From NCBI RefSeq assembly GCF_034424175.1, contig NZ_CP139986.1, forward strand, positions 2,418,001-2,482,000: 64,000 nt of DNA, read 5' to 3'. The DNA comes from Kluyvera intermedia (lineage in GTDB: Bacteria; Pseudomonadota; Gammaproteobacteria; Enterobacterales; Enterobacteriaceae). Positions 9,668 through 19,601 of this stretch are shown here, one piece after another. Both the position numbers and the translations under genes were made by a program. The notes beneath the pieces are model-generated. The model was given only the letters and a program-made list of their open reading frames with translations, did not search any database and had not been told where the DNA came from. Numbering within the stretch: position 1 is the first letter of the stretch; the number at the start of each line of letters is the position of its first letter.

Positions 9668-12600
9668 ATGAGTAAACTACTGGATCGCTTTCGCTACTTT
9701 AAGCAGAAAGGCGAGACTTTTGCCAACGGTCACGGACAGGTCTATGACAACAACCGTGATTGGGAAGATAGCTACCGTCAGCGCTGGCAGTTCGACAAGA
9801 TTGTCCGCTCGACGCACGGGGTGAACTGTACAGGCTCATGCAGCTGGAAGATTTATGTCAAAAATGGCCTCGTCACCTGGGAAACCCAGCAAACCGACTA
9901 CCCACGTACCCGCCCCGACCTGCCCAACCACGAACCTCGCGGCTGCCCGCGCGGTGCAAGCTACTCCTGGTATCTCTACAGCGCTAACCGCCTGAAATAT
10001 CCGCTGGCGCGCAGAAAGCTGATTGAGCTGTGGCGCGAGGCGCTGGCACAAAACCCGGATCCGGTACTGGCCTGGGACAGCATCATGCAAAGCCCGGAAA
10101 AGACGCTGAGCTACAAACAGGCTCGCGGAAAAGGCGGTTTTGTCCGTTCGTCGTGGAAAGAGCTCAATCAGTTAATTGCCGCTGCCAACGTCTGGACTAT
10201 CAAAAACTTCGGCCCTGACCGCGTAGCAGGCTTCTCACCTATCCCGGCCATGTCGATGGTCTCCTACGCCGCCGGGACACGTTATCTGTCGTTGATTGGT
10301 GGTACCTGTCTGAGTTTCTACGACTGGTACTGCGACCTACCGCCCGCCTCGCCAATGACCTGGGGCGAACAAACCGACGTCCCGGAATCGGCCGACTGGT
10401 ACAACTCCAGCTATATCATCGCCTGGGGATCCAACGTTCCACAAACCCGTACGCCTGACGCCCACTTCTTTACCGAAGTGCGCTACAAAGGCACTAAAAC
10501 GATCGCCATTACCCCCGACTTCTCCGAAGTCGCCAAACTCAGTGACCAATGGTTAGCGCCAAAACAGGGTACCGATAGCGCGCTGGCGATGGCCATGGGC
10601 CACGTTATCTTAAAAGCGTTCCATCTTGATAACCCAAGCGACTACTTTATCAACTACTGCCGCCGTTATACCGACATGCCGATGCTGGTGATGCTCGATA
10701 GCCGCGACGACGGTTCTTACACCGCGGGTCGAATGCTGCGCGCCTCCGATCTGGTCGATGGCCTGGGCGAGAGCAATAACCCCGAGTGGAAAACCGTGGC
10801 CTATAACAGCGCAGGCGAGCTGGTGGTGCCAAACGGCTCTATCGGATTCCGCTGGGGCGAGAAAGGCAAATGGAACCTCGAAACGCTGGCAGCCGGTAAC
10901 GAAGCTGAGCTGACGCTTTCGCTGATGGAGAATCGTGATACCGTCGCGGGCGTGGCGTTCCCCTACTTTGGCGGCAATGAAAACCCGCACTTCCGCAGCG
11001 TGAAGCAAGACCCGATTCTGGTGCGTAAACTGCCCGCCAAAACGCTGACCTTTGCCGATGGTAGCAGTCGTCTGGTCGTCAGTGTTTATGACCTGGTACT
11101 GGCAAACTACGGGTTGGATCGCGGCCTGGATGATGAACTGGCAGCGAAGAGTTTTGACGAAGTGAAAGCCTACACTCCGGCCTGGGGTGAACAAATCACC
11201 GGCGTATCGCGCCACCATATCGAACAAATCGCCATGGAATTCGCCGACACCGCGCACAAAACGCACGGTCGCTCGATGATCATCCTCGGTGCCGGGGTCA
11301 ACCACTGGTACCACATGGACATGAACTACCGTGGCATGATCAACATGCTGGTGTTCTGCGGCTGCGTCGGTCAAAGCGGCGGTGGCTGGGCGCACTACGT
11401 GGGCCAGGAGAAGCTGCGTCCACAAACCGGCTGGTTGCCGCTGGCATTCGCCTTGGACTGGAACCGTCCACCGCGCCAGATGAACAGCACCTCCTACTTC
11501 TACAACCACGCCAGCCAGTGGCGTTACGAAAAGCTCACAGCCAAAGAGCTGCTCTCACCGCTGGCTAACGCGGAAAAATACACCGGCCATCTGATCGACT
11601 TCAACGTTCGCGCCGAACGCATGGGCTGGCTACCGTCCGCACCGCAGCTCGACATGAACCCGCTGAGCGTCAAAGCGAAAGCCGATGCGTTGGGAATGAC
11701 CCCACAGGAATACACCGTTCAGGGGCTGAAATCTGGTGATATCCGTTTTGCCAGCGAACAGCCGGATAACGGCAAAAACCACCCGCGCAACATGTTTATC
11801 TGGCGCTCCAACCTGCTGGGTTCATCCGGTAAAGGCCATGAGTACATGCTGAAATACCTGCTCGGTGCCGACAGCGGGATCCAGGGTGAAGAGTTTGGTT
11901 CGACCGAAGACGTGAAGCCGGAAGAAGTGGAATGGCAGACCGCAGCACTTGAAGGCAAGCTCGACCTGCTGGTGACGCTGGATTTCCGCATGTCCAGTAC
12001 CTGTCTGTTCTCCGATATCGTCCTGCCGACCGCCACCTGGTATGAAAAAGACGATATGAATACCTCGGATATGCATCCGTTTATTCACCCACTTTCGGCC
12101 GCGGTTGACCCGGCATGGGAATCCAAAAGCGACTGGGAAATCTACAAAGGTATCGCCAAATCTTTCTCAGAAATTTGTCAGGGCCATCTGGGCACCGAAA
12201 CGGATGTGGTGCTGCAACCGTTGCAACACGATTCCCCGGCAGAACTGTCTCAGCCATTTGATATCCAGGACTGGCGTAAAGGCGAATGTGACCTGATCCC
12301 AGGTAAAACCGCGCCCAACATTATTGCCGTTGAGCGTGATTATCCGGCGACCTACGAGCGCTTTACCTCGCTCGGCCCGCTGCTGGACAAACTGGGTAAC
12401 GGCGGCAAAGGCATTAACTGGAAAACCCAGAGCGAAGTCGACTTCCTCGGCAAACTCAATTACATCAAGCTGCACGGCCCGGCAAAAGGTCGCCCTTGCA
12501 TTGAGACAGCAATTGACGCTTCAGAAGTGATCCTCGCCCTCGCCCCGGAAACCAACGGCCAGGTGGCGGTTAAGGCCTGGCAAGCGCTGGGCGAATTTAC

Positions 12601-13408
12601 CGGTCGCGACCACACCCATCTGGCGATCAACAAAGAAGACGAGAAAATCCGTTTCCGCGACATCCAGGCGCAGCCGCGCAAAATCATCTCCAGTCCAACC
12701 TGGTCAGGTCTAGAAGATGAACATGTCTCTTACAATGCAGGCTACACTAACGTCCATGAGCTTATCCCATGGCGCACCGTGTCCGGGCGTCAGCAGTTGT
12801 ATCAGGATCACCCATGGATGCGCGATTTCGGTGAAAGTCTGGTGGCCTATCGTCCGCCAATCGACACCCGCAGCGTCAGCCACATGAAGGAAATTCCGCC
12901 TAACGGTTTCCCGGAAAAAGCGCTGAACTTCCTGACGCCGCACCAGAAATGGGGTATTCACTCGACCTACAGTGAAAACCTGCTGATGCTAACCCTATCG
13001 CGCGGCGGCCCTATCGTCTGGCTTAGTGAAACTGACGCCAAAGAGCTGGGCATTGCCGATAACGACTGGATTGAAGCGTTCAACGCCAACGGTGCACTGA
13101 CCGCACGTGCGGTGGTCAGCCAGCGTATTCCGCCGGGGATGACCATGATGTACCACGCCCAGGAACGCATCATGAATATTCCAGGCTCGGAAATCACCGG
13201 ACGACGCGGCGGGATCCACAACTCCGTCACCCGCATCTGCCCGAAACCAACCCACATGATTGGCGGCTATGCGCAACTCTCTTACAGCTTTAACTACTAC
13301 GGAACGGTCGGTTCGAACCGTGATGAGTTCATTATGATCCGCAAAATGAAAAACATTAATTGGCTGGATGATGAAGGCAATGATCAGGTACAGGAGGCGT
13401 CAAAATGA
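9668..13408 (+). CDS. narZ: Respiratory nitrate reductase 2, alpha subunit
   Basis: A 1246-residue molybdenum bis-MGD enzyme that reduces nitrate to nitrite on the cytoplasmic face of the membrane. The start at 9668 follows GCAGGAGG. His50, Cys54 and Cys58 form the unusual HxxxCxxxC part of the FS0 cluster, with the fourth ligand in RGCPRG near residue 93; the molybdenum-coordinating Asp lies in YCDLPPASP near residue 222. It overlaps narY by 4 bp. NarZ is the stationary-phase (RpoS-dependent in E. coli) isoenzyme of NarG; position next to narU distinguishes it from the narK-narGHJI locus. Confidence 0.97.
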   Translation: MSKLLDRFRYFKQKGETFANGHGQVYDNNRDWEDSYRQRWQFDKIVRSTHGVNCTGSCSWKIYVKNGLVTWETQQTDYPRTRPDLPNHEPRGCPRGASYSWYLYSANRLKYPLARRKLIELWREALAQNPDPVLAWDSIMQSPEKTLSYKQARGKGGFVRSSWKELNQLIAAANVWTIKNFGPDRVAGFSPIPAMSMVSYAAGTRYLSLIGGTCLSFYDWYCDLPPASPMTWGEQTDVPESADWYNSSYIIAWGSNVPQTRTPDAHFFTEVRYKGTKTIAITPDFSEVAKLSDQWLAPKQGTDSALAMAMGHVILKAFHLDNPSDYFINYCRRYTDMPMLVMLDSRDDGSYTAGRMLRASDLVDGLGESNNPEWKTVAYNSAGELVVPNGSIGFRWGEKGKWNLETLAAGNEAELTLSLMENRDTVAGVAFPYFGGNENPHFRSVKQDPILVRKLPAKTLTFADGSSRLVVSVYDLVLANYGLDRGLDDELAAKSFDEVKAYTPAWGEQITGVSRHHIEQIAMEFADTAHKTHGRSMIILGAGVNHWYHMDMNYRGMINMLVFCGCVGQSGGGWAHYVGQEKLRPQTGWLPLAFALDWNRPPRQMNSTSYFYNHASQWRYEKLTAKELLSPLANAEKYTGHLIDFNVRAERMGWLPSAPQLDMNPLSVKAKADALGMTPQEYTVQGLKSGDIRFASEQPDNGKNHPRNMFIWRSNLLGSSGKGHEYMLKYLLGADSGIQGEEFGSTEDVKPEEVEWQTAALEGKLDLLVTLDFRMSSTCLFSDIVLPTATWYEKDDMNTSDMHPFIHPLSAAVDPAWESKSDWEIYKGIAKSFSEICQGHLGTETDVVLQPLQHDSPAELSQPFDIQDWRKGECDLIPGKTAPNIIAVERDYPATYERFTSLGPLLDKLGNGGKGINWKTQSEVDFLGKLNYIKLHGPAKGRPCIETAIDASEVILALAPETNGQVAVKAWQALGEFTGRDHTHLAINKEDEKIRFRDIQAQPRKIISSPTWSGLEDEHVSYNAGYTNVHELIPWRTVSGRQQLYQDHPWMRDFGESLVAYRPPIDTRSVSHMKEIPPNGFPEKALNFLTPHQKWGIHSTYSENLLMLTLSRGGPIVWLSETDAKELGIADNDWIEAFNANGALTARAVVSQRIPPGMTMMYHAQERIMNIPGSEITGRRGGIHNSVTRICPKPTHMIGGYAQLSYSFNYYGTVGSNRDEFIMIRKMKNINWLDDEGNDQVQEASK

Positions 13409-14931
13409 AGATACGCTCACAGGTTGGGATGGTTTTGAACCTCGACAAATGCATTGGCTGCCACACCTGCTCGGTGACCTGTAAAAACGTCTGGAGTAGC
13501 CGTGAAGGCATGGAATACGCCTGGTTTAATAACGTCGAAACGAAGCCGGGTATCGGTTTTCCGAAAGATTGGGAAAATCAGGAAAAATGGCAAGGCGGCT
13601 GGGTACGCGGGATCAGCGGCAAGCTGACGCCACGCATGGGCGGCCGCCTGGGCGTGCTGTCTAAAATCTTCGCCAACCCGCTGATTCCGGGCATTGACGA
13701 TTATTACGAGCCGTTCACCTACGATTACCAGCACCTGCACAATGCGCCGGAAGGCAAAAACCTGCCCACCGCCCGCCCGCGTTCGCTGATTAGCGGTCAG
13801 CGGATGAACAAAATCGAATGGGGCCCGAACTGGGAAGAACTGCTCGGCGGCGAGTTTGAAAAGCGCGCTCACGACCAGAACTTTACCGCCATGCAAAAAG
13901 AGATGTACGGCCAGTTTGAAAACACCTTCATGATGTATCTGCCGCGCCTGTGCGAACACTGCCTGAACCCAAGCTGTGTCGCCACCTGCCCAAGCGGCGC
14001 CATCTACAAGCGTGAGGAAGACGGTATCGTACTGATTGATCAGGACAAATGCCGCGGCTGGCGTATGTGCATCACCGGCTGTCCGTACAAAAAAATCTAC
14101 TTCAACTGGAAGAGCGGCAAATCAGAAAAATGCATCTTCTGCTACCCACGAATTGAATCCGGCCAGCCAACCGTCTGCTCGGAAACCTGCGTGGGGCGTA
14201 TTCGCTACCTCGGCGTACTGCTTTATGATGCCGACCGTATCGAAGAAGCGGCCAGCACCGAGCATGAAACCGATCTCTATGAGCGCCAGTGCGACGTGTT
14301 CCTCGACCCGCACGACCCAGCGGTCATTGAAGAAGCGCTCAAACAAGGCATCACCCAGAACACCCTCGACGCCGCCCAGCGTTCACCGGTGTACAAAATG
14401 GCGATGGACTGGAAGCTGGCGCTGCCACTGCACCCGGAATACCGCACCCTGCCGATGGTCTGGTACGTGCCGCCGCTGTCACCGATTCAGTCAGTAGCCG
14501 ATGCTGGTGGTCTGCCTAAAACCGACAGTATTCTGCCTGCGGTCGAAAGCCTGCGCATCCCAGTGCAGTATCTGGCGAACATGCTCAGTGCGGGCGATAC
14601 CGGCCCGGTTCTGCGCGCGCTCAAACGCATGATGGCCATGCGCCACTATAAACGCTCACAAACGGTAGAAGGCGTCACCGATACCCGTGCGATTGAAGAA
14701 GTCGGGTTAACTGAAGAACAGGTAGAAGAAATGTACCGCTACCTGGCGATCGCCAACTACGAAGACCGCTTCGTTATCCCAACCAGCCACCGTGAAATGG
14801 CGGAAGATGCCTTCCCGGAAAGCAAGGGCTGCGGTTTCACCTTCGGCGACGGTTGTCACGGGTCGGACACCAAGTTCAACCTGTTTAATAGCCAACGCAT
14901 CGACGCCATCAACATCGGGGAGAAAAACTAA
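13405..14931 (+). CDS. narY: Respiratory nitrate reductase 2, beta (iron-sulfur) subunit
   Basis: A 508-residue electron-transfer subunit with four iron-sulfur clusters. The first motif CIGCHTCSVTC is at residues about 16-26; CEHCLNPSCVATCP and CRGWRMCITGCP follow. In the last one a tryptophan stands where a cysteine would be, the hallmark of the [3Fe-4S] cluster of NarH/NarY. The gene starts inside the last codons of narZ and ends with its stop overlapping the start of narW, giving tight coupling through the operon. Confidence 0.97.
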   Translation: MKIRSQVGMVLNLDKCIGCHTCSVTCKNVWSSREGMEYAWFNNVETKPGIGFPKDWENQEKWQGGWVRGISGKLTPRMGGRLGVLSKIFANPLIPGIDDYYEPFTYDYQHLHNAPEGKNLPTARPRSLISGQRMNKIEWGPNWEELLGGEFEKRAHDQNFTAMQKEMYGQFENTFMMYLPRLCEHCLNPSCVATCPSGAIYKREEDGIVLIDQDKCRGWRMCITGCPYKKIYFNWKSGKSEKCIFCYPRIESGQPTVCSETCVGRIRYLGVLLYDADRIEEAASTEHETDLYERQCDVFLDPHDPAVIEEALKQGITQNTLDAAQRSPVYKMAMDWKLALPLHPEYRTLPMVWYVPPLSPIQSVADAGGLPKTDSILPAVESLRIPVQYLANMLSAGDTGPVLRALKRMMAMRHYKRSQTVEGVTDTRAIEEVGLTEEQVEEMYRYLAIANYEDRFVIPTSHREMAEDAFPESKGCGFTFGDGCHGSDTKFNLFNSQRIDAINIGEKN

Positions 14932-15626
14932 TGCGGATCCTGAAAATCATCGGGCTGCTGCTGGAATATCCCGATGAGCTAAGCTGGGAGAACAAAGACG
15001 AACTGTTCTCCCTTATCGACAGCGACGCTCCGGCGCTGCGTCCGTTCCTGGAACAGCATCTGGCAGTGTCACTACTCGATAAACAGGCCGAATGGTGTGA
15101 AATCTTCGAGCGCGGACGCGCCACCTCGCTACTGTTATTTGAGCACGTGCACGCGGAATCCCGTGACCGGGGTCAGGCAATGGTGGAGCTGATGGCGCAG
15201 TATGAGCAAAATGGTTTGCAGCTGGATTGCCGCGAACTGCCCGATCATCTTCCGCTGTATCTGGAATATTTGAGCATTTTGCCAGAAGACCAGGCGCGGG
15301 AAGGTTTACAGAATGTTGCGCCGATTCTGGCGCTGCTCGGCGGCCGCCTGAAACAACGTGAAGCGCCGTGGTATCAGCTGTTCGACACCCTGCTGATGCT
15401 GGCTAAAACTTCGCTATCAAGTGACAGTGTCACGAAACAGGTGGCGGGTGAAGAACGCGATGACACCCGCCAGGCGCTGGATGCAGTATGGGAAGAGGAA
15501 CAGGTGAAGTTTATCGAAGATAACGCCACCGCCTGCGACAGTTCTCCGCTGCAAAGCTATCAACGACGCTTTAGCCAGGACGTGGCGCCACAGTATGTGG
15601 ACGTCATTGCGGGAGGCCCGAAATGA
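14931..15626 (+). CDS. narW: Nitrate reductase 2 assembly chaperone
   Basis: A 231-residue soluble NarJ/NarW-family protein, not part of the final enzyme. It binds the apo alpha subunit and promotes molybdenum cofactor insertion and maturation of iron-sulfur clusters before membrane attachment. The N-terminus ([20 protein letters not shown]) and the [11 protein letters not shown] segment are typical of the family. The start overlaps the stop of narY and its end overlaps narV by 4 bp. Confidence 0.95.
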   Translation: MRILKIIGLLLEYPDELSWENKDELFSLIDSDAPALRPFLEQHLAVSLLDKQAEWCEIFERGRATSLLLFEHVHAESRDRGQAMVELMAQYEQNGLQLDCRELPDHLPLYLEYLSILPEDQAREGLQNVAPILALLGGRLKQREAPWYQLFDTLLMLAKTSLSSDSVTKQVAGEERDDTRQALDAVWEEEQVKFIEDNATACDSSPLQSYQRRFSQDVAPQYVDVIAGGPK

Positions 15627-16303
15627 TACAGTACCTCAACGTCTTCTTTTACGATATCTACCCTTACCTGTGCGGTACGGTTTTTTTGCTGGGCAGTTGG
15701 CTACGCTACGACTACGGTCAGTACACCTGGCGTGCTTCCTCCAGCCAGATGCTCGATAAGCGCGGGATGGTGTTATGGTCCAACCTTTTCCACGTCGGTA
15801 TTCTGGGGATCTTCTTCGGCCACTTCTTCGGCATGTTAACGCCGCACTGGGTGTATGAATCCTGGCTGCCGATGGCGCAAAAACAGATTATGGCCATGGT
15901 CTTGGGCGGAATTTGTGGCGTGTTAACACTGGTGGGCGGTGCGGGTCTGCTGATTCGTCGGCTTACCAACCCGCGCATTCGCGCCACCTCAAGCACCGCC
16001 GATATTCTGATCCTCAGCATTCTGCTGATTCAGTGCTGCCTCGGACTGTCCACCATTCCGTTCTCTGCCCAGCATCCGGACGGCAGCGAAATGTTAAAAC
16101 TGGTCGATTGGGCACAGGCAGTGGTCACCTTCCACGGTGGCGCGTCCGCGCATCTTGACGGTGTCGCCTGGATCTACCGCGTGCACCTGGTGTTGGGGAT
16201 GACCATCTTCCTCATCTTCCCGTTCACCCGTCTGGTACACGTCTGGAGTGCGCCGATAGAGTATCTGACGCGCCGCTACCAGGTGGTACGTTCAAGGCGC
16301 TAA
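15623..16303 (+). CDS. narV: Respiratory nitrate reductase 2, gamma (cytochrome b) subunit
   Basis: A 226-residue integral membrane protein with five predicted helices that binds two b hemes and passes electrons from menaquinol or ubiquinol to NarY. Histidines suitable as heme ligands are seen in [16 protein letters not shown] (second helix) and in the C-terminal helices (VTFHGG and YRVHLVLGM). It is the last gene of narZYWV and is followed by a terminator. Confidence 0.96.
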   Translation: MIQYLNVFFYDIYPYLCGTVFLLGSWLRYDYGQYTWRASSSQMLDKRGMVLWSNLFHVGILGIFFGHFFGMLTPHWVYESWLPMAQKQIMAMVLGGICGVLTLVGGAGLLIRRLTNPRIRATSSTADILILSILLIQCCLGLSTIPFSAQHPDGSEMLKLVDWAQAVVTFHGGASAHLDGVAWIYRVHLVLGMTIFLIFPFTRLVHVWSAPIEYLTRRYQVVRSRR

Positions 16304-16348
16304 GACACCTGGCGGCTATTTACCGTCATGACCGCTCTTCGAATCTAG

Positions 16349-16379
16349 CCCGGCCAAGCATCGCGCCGCCGGGTTTTTT
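16349..16379 (+). terminator. Rho-independent terminator after narV
   Basis: CCCGGC pairs with GCCGGG across a 13-base loop, followed by six T residues. It closes the narZYWV operon. The stem sequence is also of the REP-like type seen elsewhere in the window. Confidence 0.75.
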
Positions 16380-16521
16380 ATCCCGCAAAGAAAATACTAA
16401 ACCTAATCTCAACCACTTTATCTTTTGCCACCAAAATTAAAAATACCACGCTATATTACGCCCGTTGAATTTATCTTTACCGCGTAGGAAAAATAAATTC
16501 ACACTGCATCGTAATTAATAA

Positions 16522-16700
16522 TCTTGTTAAGGCGAGGCTCCTGAATAAACATAAGTTATCGCCCTGATGGTATCGAGAGAGACCATAACAGGGAAATACA
16601 GGCATCCATCGAATCAAGGTGTTGCCAAGATAACTTCTGACGGTTCAATACCGGGCAGATACGTTGTTCAGTGCTAAAACCGGGACGTAGGGATTCATCT
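16522..16700 (+). promoter_or_regulatory. M-box (ykoK-type) magnesium riboswitch-like leader
   Basis: The 450-bp region before the MgtE-like gene contains no coding frame but has conserved M-box landmarks in order: GTTAAGGCGAGGCTCCTG at 16526-16543 (consensus GUUAGGUGAGGCUCCU), a hairpin arm around GCCCTGATGG/CCATAACAGGG, and the downstream block CAGTGCTAAAACC at 16670-16682. M-boxes sense Mg2+ and usually precede mgtE or other magnesium transporters. The match is by eye against the remembered consensus; covariance scoring with Rfam RF00380 would settle it. Confidence 0.75.
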
Positions 16701-16721
16701 CAGATCTTCCAGTTTTGTTCG

Positions 16722-16747
16722 CCCTATAAGCGTATTTTTCTATAGGG
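16722..16747 (+). promoter_or_regulatory. RBS-sequestering hairpin, likely riboswitch output
   Basis: CCCTATA (16722-16728) and TATAGGG (16741-16747) are perfect complements. The 3' arm contains the AGGG of the ribosome binding site, 7-8 nt before the ATG at 16755, and no T tract follows. When formed it should block translation of the transporter, so the upstream M-box-like leader probably acts on translation initiation rather than on termination. Confidence 0.75.
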
Positions 16748-16754
16748 AAATCCA

Positions 16755-17768
16755 ATGTCACACATCAATGCAACCGTACCGTACTACCCAAACGACCAAT
16801 ACGCTGGGGATAATATCTTAGGCTATATGTCACGAAATTTTATTTCTCTGCCTGAGCACCTGAATGTAAAAGAGGCCCGAGAACTCTTCTTACAACAATT
16901 AAATGACGATCATTTCCCCTGCGCCGTATTTGTCGTTTCCGGCGATAACTTGCGTGGAATATTATCGACACGCAAACTGTTGCAGGCACCCGATGATAAT
17001 CATCCTATGTCGCAGCTTATGGATACGGCGTTCTATCACGTTAGCCCAGATGACGCTCGTGATGTGGCCGCTGGGTTAATCGGCAAACACCATCTGACGC
17101 TTCTCCCGGTCATTGAAAACGGCAAACTTATCGGCTGTCTGAATGAAAAAGAGATAGACCAGATGTTAGCCGATGAAGTCACCGAAGACGCACAGCTCCA
17201 GGGCGCCACCCTACCGCTGGAAAAACCGTATCTGGAGATAAGCCCGGTTACGCTTTGGAAAAAGCGTGCCGTCTGGCTGCTGCTGCTGTTTATCGCCGAG
17301 GCTTACACCAGCACCGTGATCCAGCACTTTGAAGAAGCGCTGGAGTCGGCTATCGCGCTAGCATTCTTTATTCCACTACTGATTGGCACCGGGGGCAACA
17401 GCGGTACGCAGATCACCTCAACGCTGGTGCGCGCCATGGCGCTGGGTGAAGTGGGTATGCGCGATATTGGGCGTATTCTGCGAAAAGAGATGTCGACGGC
17501 GATGCTGGTCGCCATCACGCTGGGCGCGGCAGGCTGCCTGCGTGCGTGGATGATGGGCATTGGCCCGGAAATTACCTTTATCGTCAGCCTGACGCTGGTC
17601 TGCGTGACAATCTGGAGCGCGGTGGTGTCATCAGTGATCCCACTGGTCATTAAGCGCCTGGGCATCGACCCGGCGGTTGTCTCCGCACCCTTTATTGCGA
17701 CACTGATTGACGGCACCGGGCTCATTATTTACTTCAAAATCGCCCAGCATTTCTTAGGCTTAAACTAA
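16755..17768 (+). CDS. Short MgtE-family magnesium transporter
   Basis: A 337-residue protein with two CBS domains (about residues 20-145) followed by a five-helix MgtE pore domain (about 170-335). The pore signature GTGGNSGTQ and the C-terminal IDGTGLIIYF, containing the conserved cation-binding aspartate, are present. Classical MgtE is about 450 residues and starts with a superhelical MgtE_N domain; that domain is absent here and only about 20 residues precede the CBS pair. The predicted role is Mg2+ uptake across the inner membrane with CBS gating. The magnesium-type leader supports magnesium over other divalent cations. E. coli K-12 has no counterpart at this locus. Confidence 0.9.
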   Translation: MSHINATVPYYPNDQYAGDNILGYMSRNFISLPEHLNVKEARELFLQQLNDDHFPCAVFVVSGDNLRGILSTRKLLQAPDDNHPMSQLMDTAFYHVSPDDARDVAAGLIGKHHLTLLPVIENGKLIGCLNEKEIDQMLADEVTEDAQLQGATLPLEKPYLEISPVTLWKKRAVWLLLLFIAEAYTSTVIQHFEEALESAIALAFFIPLLIGTGGNSGTQITSTLVRAMALGEVGMRDIGRILRKEMSTAMLVAITLGAAGCLRAWMMGIGPEITFIVSLTLVCVTIWSAVVSSVIPLVIKRLGIDPAVVSAPFIATLIDGTGLIIYFKIAQHFLGLN

Positions 17769-17786
17769 CGCGCAGCCTCCCATTCC

Positions 17787-17863
17787 GTAGCCCGGCTTCG
17801 CTGCGCGCCGCCGGGGTTTGGCATCTTGCTCATTCCCGGCGGCGCGCAGCGAAGCCGGGCTAC
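17787..17863. repeat. Long inverted repeat, REP-like, between mgtE-type and MBL genes
   Basis: GTAGCCCGGCTTCGCTGCGC... and its exact complement face each other over about 30-bp arms, between two convergent genes. The right arm overlaps the stop codon of the MBL gene. It can serve as a bidirectional terminator. A close relative occurs at 18672-18746. Confidence 0.85.
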
Positions 17864-18648
17864 AGGATAAATGTGTCGCCGGTTGCCGGAGAGAGAACCT
17901 CCGGTAACCACAGTTTGCCCCACGCGCCGGTGCAGTGGCAGCCCATGATTTTATCGGGTTTTAGCTGCTGCAAAAACTGCCTGACCTGCCAAAGCGTGCG
18001 CGGTGAAGCGCTACGCAGATGAAAGCCACCGATGAGCGCATGAACCCTCTCGATGCCGGTGATCCTCTGGCAGTGCCGCACAATGTTAACGATCCCCCGA
18101 TGCCCGCAGCCGGTAATAATTACCAGCCCACGCTCCGACAGATAAATCAGCACGCCTTCATCAATCACGTAATCCGTTTTATCGCCCGTTACGCCGTAGG
18201 CTTTGGGGTTATCAACAGCAATCTCACCTGACCAGATAAAACGCTCGCTAATTTGCAACGGCGCACGGGTGTATTCCATGCGGTGACGCGCGTAATCAAT
18301 ATCCAGTGAGAGTTTTTTGATTTTATGGCTGCGCCCCGCCACCTTTAGTGCGGCGTAGCGCGCGTTGCCGATGGTCGGGTGACAGATAATGCGGCTGTTG
18401 TCCGGCAGCGAGGGGACACCGCCGCAGTGGTCGTAATGACCATGTGAAAGCACCGTGGCGGTAAGGTTATCCAACGAAATCCCCATCCGCGCGGCATTAT
18501 GTTGAAAACTGTCATCGGGGCCGGTGTCGAATAGAATAGAGGTGCTTTCATCCTCAAGCAGCAAACATAATCCGGCTTTAGCGCGCAGCCCGCTGTCTGC
18601 ACTGCGGGCAAGCTGGTTTTCAAGTAACACGCGAATCGTTAATGCCAT
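17860..18648 (-). CDS. MBL-fold metallohydrolase
   Basis: A 262-residue metallo-beta-lactamase-fold protein. The metal-binding motif HGHYDH is at residues 69-74, with further candidate ligands in GCGHRG and the C-terminal GCHCTG. The spacing and the GGFHL motif resemble the archaeal/bacterial RFAP-synthase-like subgroup (7,8-dihydropterin-6-yl-methyl-aminobenzene phosphate synthase annotations), whose bacterial members mostly have no proven substrate. No signal peptide is seen, so it is probably cytoplasmic. It stands alone between two inverted repeats. Confidence 0.85.
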   Translation of the reverse strand: MALTIRVLLENQLARSADSGLRAKAGLCLLLEDESTSILFDTGPDDSFQHNAARMGISLDNLTATVLSHGHYDHCGGVPSLPDNSRIICHPTIGNARYAALKVAGRSHKIKKLSLDIDYARHRMEYTRAPLQISERFIWSGEIAVDNPKAYGVTGDKTDYVIDEGVLIYLSERGLVIITGCGHRGIVNIVRHCQRITGIERVHALIGGFHLRSASPRTLWQVRQFLQQLKPDKIMGCHCTGAWGKLWLPEVLSPATGDTFIL

Positions 18649-18671
18649 GTCATCTCATCCCTGACAGTTTT

Positions 18672-18746
18672 GTAGCCCGGCCAAGCGCAGCGCCGCCGGG
18701 GTTTGGCTCCTGGCTGCCCCGGCGGCGCTGCGCTTGGCCGGGCTAC
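18672..18746. repeat. REP-like inverted repeat between MBL gene and nhoA
   Basis: GTAGCCCGGCCAAGCGCAGC... pairs with ...GCTGCGCTTGGCCGGGCTAC over roughly 30 bp. It is the same family as the repeat at 17787-17863. Confidence 0.85.
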
Positions 18747-18755
18747 CGGTACCGG

Positions 18756-19601
18756 TTATTTTCCGGCATCTGGATGGGTATCAAATGCCGCCATCACCGC
18801 CGCTAACTCAGCCACGCTAAAGCCATATTTCGGATCGTCCACGCCAAGCCCAAAACGGCTTTGCAGCGCCTCATACAGTGCAGGAACGTCCTGAAAATCC
18901 ACCTTTTCTACCACGTGGTTTTTATCCCAATGGGTAAAATGGAAATTGGTCAGCGTCATCTTACCGCCGTCAGGCAGATGGCGGCACATCAGCAGATGAT
19001 GACGGAAATGTGACTGCGGCCAATGTGCTGACCAGAAGTTGCCCATCACATAATCCGACGCGTACTGGCGACCTAAATCAAAATGGTACATCGACTGCCA
19101 ATGATCGTGGTGACTGAATTGCAGGATCCACTCCTGGTTCTCATACAGCAGACGATAATCGCCGTGCGGCGTCGACTGCGTAATATCCGCCAGCAGCTTA
19201 ATGGGGGCGGTCAGGGTCTGGCCGCCGAAACCGACATCCGCAATCCAGCGTTCGCCGTCCACTTCCACCAGCAACAGTCGGTGGGTACGCGGCGGCATCT
19301 GCGGCGGATGCGCCAGCACCACGCGCCCCAACAGGCTACGGACATGAAAACCTATTTCGCGTAACGCACGCTCAAACAAGCCATTTTGCTCAAAGCAGTA
19401 ACCGCCGCGACGGGCATTGACCAGCTTGTCTTCCAGCGCCCTGTCGTCAAGATGCATCTCACGCGGCAGAAGCACGTCGAGGTTCTCAAACGGAATCGCG
19501 CTATTGTGATGAATATGCAGGCTCCGCAGCGTCTCAATGGACACATCCGGCGTACCCGTCCAGCCCAGACGGGCAAAATACGCATTTAAAAAGGGGGTCA
19601 T
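18756..19601 (-). CDS. nhoA: Arylamine N-acetyltransferase NhoA
   Basis: A 281-residue cytoplasmic enzyme that acetylates arylamines and O-acetylates N-hydroxyarylamines with acetyl-CoA. The catalytic triad of the family is exactly placed: Cys69 in RRGGYCF, His107 in RTHRLL and Asp122 in WIADVGFG. The start at 19601 (MTPFLNAYFARLGW) gives the standard length; the frame stays open 41 codons upstream but without family similarity. It diverges from yddH, as in E. coli. Confidence 0.96.
   Translation of the reverse strand: MTPFLNAYFARLGWTGTPDVSIETLRSLHIHHNSAIPFENLDVLLPREMHLDDRALEDKLVNARRGGYCFEQNGLFERALREIGFHVRSLLGRVVLAHPPQMPPRTHRLLLVEVDGERWIADVGFGGQTLTAPIKLLADITQSTPHGDYRLLYENQEWILQFSHHDHWQSMYHFDLGRQYASDYVMGNFWSAHWPQSHFRHHLLMCRHLPDGGKMTLTNFHFTHWDKNHVVEKVDFQDVPALYEALQSRFGLGVDDPKYGFSVAELAAVMAAFDTHPDAGK

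Noticed and set aside
10610..11509. 299-codon open frame on the minus strand opposite narZ
   Set aside because: Entirely inside narZ, no recognisable protein motif; a by-product of GC-rich codon usage.
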